This document shows, piece after piece, positions 14,389-21,567 of a stretch of 44,784 nt of DNA (positions are counted from its first letter, which is position 1; every line of letters begins with the position of its first letter). Location of the stretch: positions 1 through 44,784 of IMG/VR virus record IMGVR_UViG_3300031951_000329, one strand, 5' to 3'. The translations under genes and the position numbers were made by a program. Source of the stretch: a virus. The notes under the pieces were generated by a model. It was not told the origin of the DNA, searched no databases, and saw nothing but the letters and a program-made list of their open reading frames with translations.

Positions 14389-17079
14389 ATGGCAGATCTA
14401 TCACCAGCAGCTCAAGCAATAGTTGAAGCACTAAAATCTAAAGCAAAAGTTATAGACGGAGTTCCCTACATGCCCACTGGGTTTGAAGGTAAATCTGCGT
14501 CTGAACTTTTAGACGCAGTGAATGCTTCATATACTAAAATTGGAAAAGCAACTGTAGGTTCAAATAAAAATGCAGCTGGTTTAGGTGGAGGCGCAACTCG
14601 TAGCAATGCGGTTATACCAACAGATATTACGGCAGCACCATCGTCAACAACAAATATTCTTCCAAATTATTCTAAAGAAGAAATTGAAGAAGTTGCTAAG
14701 GAAGCTGTTCAAGAATGTGAAATTCGCAAAGCAGTTCCTAACATTTTAAATAACGTTCAGTTATCTGAAGCTATTGATGCAAAGTGTGATATTAAACCAC
14801 CTGTGCCATTCTTACCTGCTGAATTTTTACCTGACACTCCAGTTGAGTTAAAGCCAGAACCTGAGCCAGAAGATTCTTTAGCACCTCCTAAATATACGCT
14901 TGTCACATTGGTTAATCTTGATGGATTAACTGCAAACGGAAATGAATATGCTGAAATAAAAGTTCTTAAGAATGATGGTGATAAAGTTTCTTGTGGAGAA
15001 ACTATCATGGAAGTTGGTGGAATAGCTGTTACTTGTCCTATAGTTGATGGGACAGTTAAAAAAATAATCACCAAAGAAAAAGCTGTTAAGTTTAGCCAGC
15101 TATTTGTAGTAGAAGAACCTAATCCAGTAGATACATCGAAAAAAGTTTTTGCTGAAGCTGATAATCTTAAAAAGAAGATTGATGAAATGATTCTTCTTAA
15201 AGAAAGATTAGGAGTACTTGAGCCACAAGTATGGCACTCAAAAATTATCTGGGGAATCTTTGAAGGCCAGTACCAAGGATACATTGCATATTATCAAAAA
15301 TTTAATGATCTTATAACTCAAAGAAATACTCTTAATGATGAGTTTATTGAAAATAGAAAGAAATTAGAAGATCTTTTTTATACGTATACTTATACTACTA
15401 CATCACAATCAAAAGCGGATCTTGTTGCAGCTATAACTACAAGAACTGAAAAGTTTATCTTACCTAATGATTATAACAGTAATAAGAAAAAACAAATTAC
15501 TGAATTACTTGCAAGACAGGCTGAACTTGTTACATTAATAGGTAATGTTACATCACAACTTGATGCTGTAAGAGCTGAACAGCCTACTTATTTTGCATTA
15601 GATAAGACTAAAGAAATTAATGCAAGTGTTACTTCTGTCCCGTTTACAAAAGGTGTTAAAGGATCACAATACACAATCATACCATTTAAGTCAGGTGATA
15701 AAATATCTTCTCCGTATATTGACATATTAAAAGGATTACCTGCTATTATAGAGCCTTTTACTAATAACATATTATTGGCAGGTAGATACTTTAATAGGTG
15801 GAGTGATATTCCTAATCCTTTACAACCAAATGTTCATTTTGATATTAATCAAAAAGGAATCTTTTCTTATAACACATTAATTAGAGTAGAAACTTCACCA
15901 ACTGATTATGATTTTGAAGTTAAAGGAGGTATTCGTAGATGGTCAGGAAGTATGTGGAAAACCCGATACGATTTCTTTAACACAGCAACAGCAGTTTCTA
16001 AAGGTATTAAACCGTCAGATGATCCTGATGAAGTAACGCAAAAGACAGGTGATTTAAGTTTACAAGAAAGAGCGTTACCTGCGGTAATAGAAAAACTTGC
16101 TACCGATAATTATAATGCGGTTGTAGAATACTGTAAGAACTTTGGTTACTATTTATTAAATGATGGTTCAATATTCATACAAAACGGCAAGAATAAAACT
16201 ACTGAACTTGATAAGAAACGCAAAGATGCACAAGCGGCATTTGATAAACTTCATGATGAATATGCGGCTATTCGTAAAAAAATAGTAGAAACAGAGATAT
16301 ACATAGACTCATTTCCAAATATCATTAAAAACATAACTACAAGTGGTTGTGGAATGGTAGGCGGTGGTCCTGCATCAGTTGGTAAGTATGAAGGTAAGAA
16401 AGCTAAAATCATTCCTTGGCCGTTTAGTGATGGTGGGGGTGGTGCTGGTGCTGGTGTCCCAGGTGATAATGATAAAGAAAACGGAAACCCAGACCCTAAT
16501 TCTCCGCCATCAACATCTCTTGCATATTGGAAAAAATATTGTAAGCGAGCAACTACGGTTAACTTGCTTCCTACATACTGGCCTATCGGTATTATTATAC
16601 CTACACCAAGTGGATTAATTAAGATACCTTTTCCTATTATCTGGACACCGCTTGCAGTTATTCCGTCGGATCTTGCACTAATTGTGATAGGAATAACAAT
16701 GTGCGGTATTTGCCCAGGACCTTTTATCTATATAGTAAACCCGGGTTGGCCGTTTCCTATAGGAATGGTTAAAGCAAAAGAATCTTGGTTTGTGGTAGGA
16801 AATCGTGGACCAAAAAATATTGATTCTATTACTACATCTGAAGTTTCTGCGCTTGACATACCTACAGTTAACATACCGTTAAAATACACAAAGAATGGAC
16901 AGACTGTTAAGACTAATGTCAAAATTAACGTGGGACCTATTGTAACTCAACTTTTACCTTTTATACAAGATGATTTACCTGTGTATGAAAGATTAACCAT
17001 GACAAATGTTGTCTACTTATTATATCTTGCAAAATGGTGCAAGCAAGGAAAAAACACATACGGATTCTTTACAAGTTAG
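14389..17079 (+). CDS. Large spike/baseplate-associated protein with lipoyl-type domain and hydrophobic C-terminal region
   Basis: This 896-aa protein follows the spike gene by 9 nt. Residues about 187-243 read as a biotinyl/lipoyl-type barrel: NDGDKVSCGETIMEVGG, then VTCPIVDGTVKKIITKEKAV and LFVVEE. The lysine that would be modified in EAMKM is absent (EVGGIAVT), so the domain should be purely structural. Pro/Glu-rich linkers flank it. Residues about 250-420 and 605-650 are coiled-coil-like. A Gly-rich stretch (SDGGGGAGAGVPGD) leads to a hydrophobic Pro/Ile-rich region at about 723-793 (PIGIIIPTPSGLIKIPFPII, then LALIVIGITMCGICPGPFIY), which could interact with a membrane. The family is not recognised. 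A role in the spike or envelope penetration is inferred from position and hydrophobicity. Confidence 0.75.
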   Translation: MADLSPAAQAIVEALKSKAKVIDGVPYMPTGFEGKSASELLDAVNASYTKIGKATVGSNKNAAGLGGGATRSNAVIPTDITAAPSSTTNILPNYSKEEIEEVAKEAVQECEIRKAVPNILNNVQLSEAIDAKCDIKPPVPFLPAEFLPDTPVELKPEPEPEDSLAPPKYTLVTLVNLDGLTANGNEYAEIKVLKNDGDKVSCGETIMEVGGIAVTCPIVDGTVKKIITKEKAVKFSQLFVVEEPNPVDTSKKVFAEADNLKKKIDEMILLKERLGVLEPQVWHSKIIWGIFEGQYQGYIAYYQKFNDLITQRNTLNDEFIENRKKLEDLFYTYTYTTTSQSKADLVAAITTRTEKFILPNDYNSNKKKQITELLARQAELVTLIGNVTSQLDAVRAEQPTYFALDKTKEINASVTSVPFTKGVKGSQYTIIPFKSGDKISSPYIDILKGLPAIIEPFTNNILLAGRYFNRWSDIPNPLQPNVHFDINQKGIFSYNTLIRVETSPTDYDFEVKGGIRRWSGSMWKTRYDFFNTATAVSKGIKPSDDPDEVTQKTGDLSLQERALPAVIEKLATDNYNAVVEYCKNFGYYLLNDGSIFIQNGKNKTTELDKKRKDAQAAFDKLHDEYAAIRKKIVETEIYIDSFPNIIKNITTSGCGMVGGGPASVGKYEGKKAKIIPWPFSDGGGGAGAGVPGDNDKENGNPDPNSPPSTSLAYWKKYCKRATTVNLLPTYWPIGIIIPTPSGLIKIPFPIIWTPLAVIPSDLALIVIGITMCGICPGPFIYIVNPGWPFPIGMVKAKESWFVVGNRGPKNIDSITTSEVSALDIPTVNIPLKYTKNGQTVKTNVKINVGPIVTQLLPFIQDDLPVYERLTMTNVVYLLYLAKWCKQGKNTYGFFTS

Positions 17080-17112
17080 AGTCCTTAAAAATATATGATC
17101 AAACATCGCGGA

Positions 17113-17121
17113 TATATACAA
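17113..17121 (+). promoter_or_regulatory. Putative late promoter box TATATACAA
   Basis: TATATACAA lies 20 nt before the ATG at 17133 in a 53-nt gap and matches the boxes at 5374 and 7281. It supports placing the start of the S1-domain gene at 17133. Confidence 0.45.
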
Positions 17122-17132
17122 AAAGCAAAAAT

Positions 17133-18338
17133 ATGGAACTAAAAAAACAAGACGAAATTTTCGATGACAACTATTGGGCACTCCTTGCAACAAATGGCAA
17201 GTTAGTACCAAATGCGAAATTAAGTAGTAAAGCAGGCAATGCTGTTTATTGCCACGAATCATACGCTGAAGATTTATTGGCGGTGTATCAAGGAATGACT
17301 GAAACGGCAAATAAAGAGCCGAAAGTAGGTGAAGTTTATAAACTTGTAGATGTAAGAGTCGGTGTTAACCGTGAACTATACGTTACACTTACAGGTTTTA
17401 TTGATGCAACAGTTAATCTGGAGCAAGAGAAGAAATTCCTAGCAATGTTAGGAATGACTGAAGAAGAATTGGTAGAGAGTTTAAAAACCGAAGACGGTAA
17501 AAAACATTTCTGTGCTAATCAGTATCATGTAAGAGTTGAGATGATTAAACCTTATGTTAAGGTATCTCTTTATGAAGGGCAGCTTTCTCATATCAAAGAA
17601 GATTTCTTTGGGCAGATTGGAAAACCTACAACAGCTTACTATGGAACTATTACAGGTAAGAACCAAGGTGGATTTATTATTGCGGTTCAAGGTATTAATG
17701 GTTTCCTTCCTGGATCTCTTGCGGCAGCTAATGTGGTACGAGACTTTGATAGTATGATTGGTAAAACAGTTCCAGTGATGGTTGAAGATTATCTTACAGA
17801 GAGTAGTACATTCGTATTCTCTTATAAGAAATATCTTGCTTATGTTCTTCCAACAAAAATTGAAGAACTTGACCTTGATGCAAAATACACAGGGACAGTT
17901 ACAGGTATTGCAAAATATGGTATCTTTGTTGAGTTTGATGAAATCTTTACAGGATTACTTCATAGCAGTAAAATGTCTGCGGCTCTTAAAGAATCGTTTA
18001 AGAACTTTGAGTTTAAACCTGGAGATACGGTTGACTTCTGGATTAGAGAGATTACGCCAGATAAGAAAATCATTTTATCTGATGAAGATCCTTCATTCCG
18101 TAGAAAAGAACTTGAAGAATTTAAAGATCAAAACGTTGGAATTATTCGCAGCGGGGAAGTGGTGTCAATTCAACCATTTGGTGCACTAATTAAAATCCAA
18201 AAAGATATGGTTGGTCTTATTTCCCAAAAGGAAATTAAAATGAAAAAGAAACGATTCAATGTAGGTGATGAAGTTATGGTCACTATTGAAAGAGTTGCTA
18301 ACGATAAAATTTTCTTAACATTACCAAGCGAATCGTAA
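17133..18338 (+). CDS. Multi-S1-domain RNA-binding protein (ribosomal protein S1-like)
   Basis: This 401-aa protein carries three recognisable S1 OB-fold domains. Residues 167-232 read YYGTITGKNQGGFIIAVQGI with GFLPGS; residues 250-317 read YTGTVTGIAKYGIFVEFDE with GLLHSSKM; residues 338-398 read GEVVSIQPFGALIKIQKDM with GLISQKEI. Residues 65-150 may be a degenerate fourth. Bacterial S1 brings mRNA to the 30S subunit through A/U-rich leaders. A phage-borne version could favour its own A-rich, Shine-Dalgarno-less mRNAs, or act elsewhere in RNA metabolism. The start at 17133 was chosen over one at 17034 because the latter lies inside the previous gene, whereas 17133 follows a promoter-like box. 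Confidence 0.9.
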   Translation: MELKKQDEIFDDNYWALLATNGKLVPNAKLSSKAGNAVYCHESYAEDLLAVYQGMTETANKEPKVGEVYKLVDVRVGVNRELYVTLTGFIDATVNLEQEKKFLAMLGMTEEELVESLKTEDGKKHFCANQYHVRVEMIKPYVKVSLYEGQLSHIKEDFFGQIGKPTTAYYGTITGKNQGGFIIAVQGINGFLPGSLAAANVVRDFDSMIGKTVPVMVEDYLTESSTFVFSYKKYLAYVLPTKIEELDLDAKYTGTVTGIAKYGIFVEFDEIFTGLLHSSKMSAALKESFKNFEFKPGDTVDFWIREITPDKKIILSDEDPSFRRKELEEFKDQNVGIIRSGEVVSIQPFGALIKIQKDMVGLISQKEIKMKKKRFNVGDEVMVTIERVANDKIFLTLPSES

Positions 18339-18339
18339 G

Positions 18340-18480
18340 ATGGCTGAATGTCCAAGATGTAAAACTAGTTTAGGTTGCTCATGTCAACTTAAGAATGCAT
18401 CAGACGGAACTGAAGTATGTGAAGAATGTATAGAAAATTACGAATTAAAATTAAAGGCAAAGAAACGCAATGAAAGTTAA
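18340..18480 (+). CDS. 46-aa zinc-binding miniprotein
   Basis: The product begins MAECPRCKTSLGCSCQLKNA and continues to a basic helix ending KAKKRNES. Six cysteines are arranged C4-x2-C7-x5-C13-x-C15-x11-C27-x2-C30, the layout of a zinc ribbon or knuckle pair. The ATG directly follows the S1 gene stop (TAAG-ATG), and the end overlaps the next gene by 11 nt, which argues that it is translated in this operon. Its partner and role are unknown; a small nucleic-acid- or protein-binding accessory is possible. Confidence 0.8.
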   Translation: MAECPRCKTSLGCSCQLKNASDGTEVCEECIENYELKLKAKKRNES

Positions 18481-19876
18481 AAAGTCTTATACCGAAGCTG
18501 AAATCCTTGACGCCGGAAAGATTGGATATGAATTTGAGTTTTATTCAAATTTATCCATTGAAAAGACCGCTCGTGGATTAGCCAAGTATATCCAAAAGAG
18601 GGTGGTTATTCCTATGGCACTTAGTAACATACAAAAGCCTAAACCTCTTTATCATTCGCCAATCACGCCTACTGCTGATATCTTTAAACTAGAGCCTGAT
18701 TATTCAGGAGGTAAAAATATGATGGAACTTGTTACGGGCCCTATGTCTTATAAAGATGCCCGTAATGTTCTAATCAAAGTTTTTGAGTGGATTAAAGATA
18801 ACGGATACACAAATGAAAGATGCTCTATACATGCTAACATTAGTATAGATCCTAATAAGTTACCTACGCTAGTAAATATTCCTCAAATGAATGTTGCCAA
18901 ATTCATACTTGATTTTGATGAAGGTAGAATTTACGATGTATTCCCACAAAGAAAAGATTCCGTTTATGCAAGAAGTATAAAAAATCTTAGACCTAATAAG
19001 GTTATGTTTTATTCTCCTTCTTTAGAAGAGTTTAGTCGTTCAACTATGGCAATACCTGATGAAAAGTATTTTGGGGTGAACTTTACAAAGTTGGAAAAAG
19101 GATACTTAGAATACAGATATATGGGAGGTAAAGATTATCATACTAAGGCTCGTAAGATTCTTAGTCTTGTTGATTATTACATCTTACATATGTTTAGTGT
19201 TTTAAACTTTAATGGTCAATATTCACAAGTTGACCGAGCTAAGTTTAAGAGCATGATGGAAAAACAAGAAATCATATACAAATCATTTATTAAATACGGA
19301 GAGTTTAAAAAGAACTATCCTGACATTGAGCTTTCAATGGATATGATTAAAGATGATCAAACTCTATCTGCTGTTTGGGGTAATCTACGAGAAAAACTAT
19401 TTGATCTTGTAGTTACTGGAGGAATGACTAAAGGTAAATTTAATTATGATACTGATTTAGGTCGCTTCCAACTTCAAGACACTAAACTAAATAACTGTAA
19501 AGTTGAAGACATTGAGTTTATTAATTGTGAGATCCAAGGTGTTATAGACCGTTCATGGTTTTATAACTGTACTGTAAAGAACTCTAGAATTACAAATTCG
19601 TGGGCTATGAAAGAGAATGTTTTTGAGTTCTCTAAAATTGCTGATACTCCACTTCACGTTACTAATGTATGTAATGACTGTTTCATCGAGAATAAACGTT
19701 TCGTTATTAACTGTGAAGTCAATAAAGGAGTTATTCGTAATGGTGAAATTGGTAAACTTGCAAAAGTTTCAAAAGAAACTATGATTGTTGAACTGATTGA
19801 GCCATCTGAATCTGACGGCGGATTTAAAAGTGAAGAAACAGGAAAGAAAGAAGAAATAAAAAAAGCAAAGAAATAA
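18470..19876 (+). CDS. Amidoligase-like enzyme fused to a pentapeptide-like beta-helix
   Basis: In this 468-aa protein, residues 15-240 carry the signature order of the GCS/GS-like amidoligase family. There is an N-terminal G-Y-E-F-E-F strand (E21, E23), D77 before MMELVTGPM (E86), CSIHANIS (H121), and GYLEYRYMGGKDY (E214, R216). Such enzymes join a carboxylate to an amine using ATP and modify peptides or make small amide products. Residues about 328-395 switch to short repeats (LQDTKLNNCKVEDIEFINCE, then WFYNCTVKNSRITNSW) like a pentapeptide-repeat helix, and the C-terminus is charged (KKEEIKKAKK). Two CTS internal-protein genes follow after 2 nt and 24 nt. The substrate is unknown. The family call is by eye, and an ordinary structural role cannot be excluded. 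Confidence 0.75.
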   Translation: MKVKKSYTEAEILDAGKIGYEFEFYSNLSIEKTARGLAKYIQKRVVIPMALSNIQKPKPLYHSPITPTADIFKLEPDYSGGKNMMELVTGPMSYKDARNVLIKVFEWIKDNGYTNERCSIHANISIDPNKLPTLVNIPQMNVAKFILDFDEGRIYDVFPQRKDSVYARSIKNLRPNKVMFYSPSLEEFSRSTMAIPDEKYFGVNFTKLEKGYLEYRYMGGKDYHTKARKILSLVDYYILHMFSVLNFNGQYSQVDRAKFKSMMEKQEIIYKSFIKYGEFKKNYPDIELSMDMIKDDQTLSAVWGNLREKLFDLVVTGGMTKGKFNYDTDLGRFQLQDTKLNNCKVEDIEFINCEIQGVIDRSWFYNCTVKNSRITNSWAMKENVFEFSKIADTPLHVTNVCNDCFIENKRFVINCEVNKGVIRNGEIGKLAKVSKETMIVELIEPSESDGGFKSEETGKKEEIKKAKK

Positions 19877-19878
19877 AG

Positions 19879-20175
19879 ATGAAACACATTAAACTATATG
19901 AAGACTATATTAATGAGGGTTCTATAAAGCAATTTGATAAAGATGTTGACACTTTAATTAAAAACATCAAAAGTGGTTATGGCTGGATTGAACCAGAATA
20001 CGTAATAGATTCATGGGATAACGTAAGTAATACTATTAGCTTTGAATTAGTTAAAGGTGAAGTTTTAAAAAGATTATTTAATGCTGGTGTTTTATATCAC
20101 TCTTCTGCTAATGGCAAAGAAAAGGGTGCAAAAGTTACATTAAGCGAAATAGGAGCATTAGCGCTAATGCGCTAA
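19879..20175 (+). CDS. CTS-type putative internal head protein, 98 aa
   Basis: The N-terminus MKHIKLYEDYINEGSIKQF matches the targeting motif, with likely cleavage between INE and G. The remaining 84 residues contain a Trp-rich strand region (GYGWIEPEYVIDSWDNV) and a helical end. The family is not recognised beyond the motif. It starts 2 nt after the amidoligase-like gene with leader AAAG. Confidence 0.8.
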   Translation: MKHIKLYEDYINEGSIKQFDKDVDTLIKNIKSGYGWIEPEYVIDSWDNVSNTISFELVKGEVLKRLFNAGVLYHSSANGKEKGAKVTLSEIGALALMR

Positions 20176-20199
20176 CTTATTGTAAATAAAAGAATCAAG

Positions 20200-20442
20200 A
20201 TGAAACATATACAATCGTATGAATCCTTTCTTAACGAAGGATTAGAAGTTAATACTAACAAGTATCAATTTGCGCATGGAAAGAAACCTAATGGTAATGG
20301 GATGTGGGCATTTAAGTTATCTGGGCACCAGATAGAACAAGACGTTTGGGCTCCAAATGCAATGAATTACAACGATGCTGTGAAATGGGCAAAAGAAGAA
20401 GCTAAAAAAATCGGAGCAACTCGTATTGATGTGCTTTCATAA
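20200..20442 (+). CDS. CTS-type putative internal head protein, 80 aa
   Basis: The N-terminus MKHIQSYESFLNEGLEVN matches the targeting motif, with likely cleavage between LNE and G. The mature part (about 66 residues) is compact and Trp-containing (GMWAFKLSGHQIEQDVW) with a final helix-strand unit (WAKEEAKKIGATRIDVLS). It shares its first four residues, MKHI, with the proteins at 19879 and 2758, suggesting duplication of the targeting segment. The function is unknown. Confidence 0.8.
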   Translation: MKHIQSYESFLNEGLEVNTNKYQFAHGKKPNGNGMWAFKLSGHQIEQDVWAPNAMNYNDAVKWAKEEAKKIGATRIDVLS

Positions 20443-20448
20443 AACAGT

Positions 20449-21180
20449 ATGACAAGAGGAGAACTTATAGAAATGGTAACCGGTGAAATCACAGCAAGTG
20501 GTTCACTTCCTTATTCTATTCCTGAGCGTGAAGCAAATCGTATCATTGACCAAGCACTTAATTGGTTTTATGTTAATTATGGTCCTGCTGTAGAAACTCA
20601 ATATTATGTGATAGGAAAAGATTGGTTTAAACAGCCTGAATTTAAAAAGACAAGAAGTGTTTTATTACCTGACTGTGTTGTTACAGTTTTTGAGGTAAAA
20701 GAAATAACAGGTGGTGGGCGTCTTGGTACTGTTGACCGTGATTTTGCTGATAACCGACTTATTGCTTCAGAATTATTTTTATCACCATTTCAATCTGATG
20801 ACCTTGTTCTTAGAACTGCACAATATTCTTATTGGGATTTAACAAAAGCATTTATTCTTGAAAGAATTGGGTTTGACTATAATCGTAATACTCATCGTTT
20901 AAAAATTGTAGGGCGTGATCCTAAAAGAAATGTTTTCTTGCAAACATATGCAAAGATTGAAGAAAGTAAACTATATGATGATTGGTTCTTCCAAAGATAC
21001 ATAATTGCACAAGCAAAAATATCTTTAGGTAGAATACTTGGAACATTTAAGTTTAATCTTCCAGGTGGTATTGAAGTTGATGCAAGTGGAATTAAAGATG
21101 AAGGTAATGAAGAGCTTAAAGAAATTAAACAAAGAATAGATGATGAAAACAGTCCAGACTGGTTCTTCTTATTCCACTAA
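20449..21180 (+). CDS. Neck/connector protein, T4 gp13-like
   Basis: This 243-aa protein has an N-terminal helix pair (ANRIIDQALNWFYVNYGPAV), a beta-rich centre, and a C-terminal part reading DDWFFQRYIIAQAKISLGRI, then GTFKFNLPGGIEVDASGI and NSPDWFFLFH. The pattern of an 'RALELY'-like N-terminal helix, a helix ending in 'K..LG..L..F....LPGG..ld' and an acidic C-terminal helix is that of T4-type neck/head-completion proteins (gp13 group). In T4 such a protein joins the filled head to the tail. The placement here, just upstream of gp25, differs from T4. The assignment is by pattern only. Confidence 0.6.
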   Translation: MTRGELIEMVTGEITASGSLPYSIPEREANRIIDQALNWFYVNYGPAVETQYYVIGKDWFKQPEFKKTRSVLLPDCVVTVFEVKEITGGGRLGTVDRDFADNRLIASELFLSPFQSDDLVLRTAQYSYWDLTKAFILERIGFDYNRNTHRLKIVGRDPKRNVFLQTYAKIEESKLYDDWFFQRYIIAQAKISLGRILGTFKFNLPGGIEVDASGIKDEGNEELKEIKQRIDDENSPDWFFLFH

Positions 21181-21194
21181 TATTAAGATGTCTA

Positions 21195-21557
21195 ATGTTA
21201 AGAGAGATATACTGTAGAAATGTTAATGATCCAAGTTATAAACCTTTTCAATTAGAAACTGGTAGCGAGTTAGAAGCTCTTCTAACTAAAATTCGTATGA
21301 TCATTTTTACACAAAAAGGTGAAGTTCTTGGTTCTCCTAATTTAGGATTAAGTCTTGAAGAATATTTATTTGATTTTAATGTCAATACTGCACAATTACA
21401 AAATACATTTTATGGTCAACTTGCTGCTTTTGTTCCTGAGGCTGGAAAATACAATGTAGAAATCGATGTAAAGTTTCAACCTGGCGAAGTGAGGGATTTA
21501 TGTTTCATTGATATATACATAGATGGATCCAAATTCATTGGTGTCCTCGCAAAATAA
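21195..21557 (+). CDS. gp25: gp25-like baseplate wedge protein
   Basis: The 120-aa length is close to T4 gp25 (132 aa). It has the gpW/gp25 family pattern: a helix with ALLTKIRMIIFTQKGEVLGS, PNLGLSLEEYLFDFN (the 'G.~.dp.fG..l..~lfe' motif), and a final strand region (IDVKFQPGEVRDLCFIDIYI). In contractile tails gp25 caps the sheath-baseplate contact and works with gp6 and gp53. The gp6-like gene follows after 10 nt. An upstream ATG at 21188 is out of frame and leads to an early stop, so the ATG at 21195 is the start. Confidence 0.85.
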   Translation: MLREIYCRNVNDPSYKPFQLETGSELEALLTKIRMIIFTQKGEVLGSPNLGLSLEEYLFDFNVNTAQLQNTFYGQLAAFVPEAGKYNVEIDVKFQPGEVRDLCFIDIYIDGSKFIGVLAK

Positions 21558-21567
21558 GCAGAGATAA

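Noticed and set aside
14946-15117. Functional biotin or lipoate attachment site
   Set aside because: The residues at the expected EAMKM position read EVGGIAVT, with no lysine to modify.
14757-15284. 175-codon minus-strand open frame opposite the lipoyl-domain gene
   Set aside because: The plus strand carries clear domain motifs here, and the antisense protein is a low-information mirror without recognisable features.
17034-17132. Longer N-terminus for the S1-domain protein
   Set aside because: It would overlap the previous gene by 46 nt and span the promoter-like box; the added residues look like a read of another frame.
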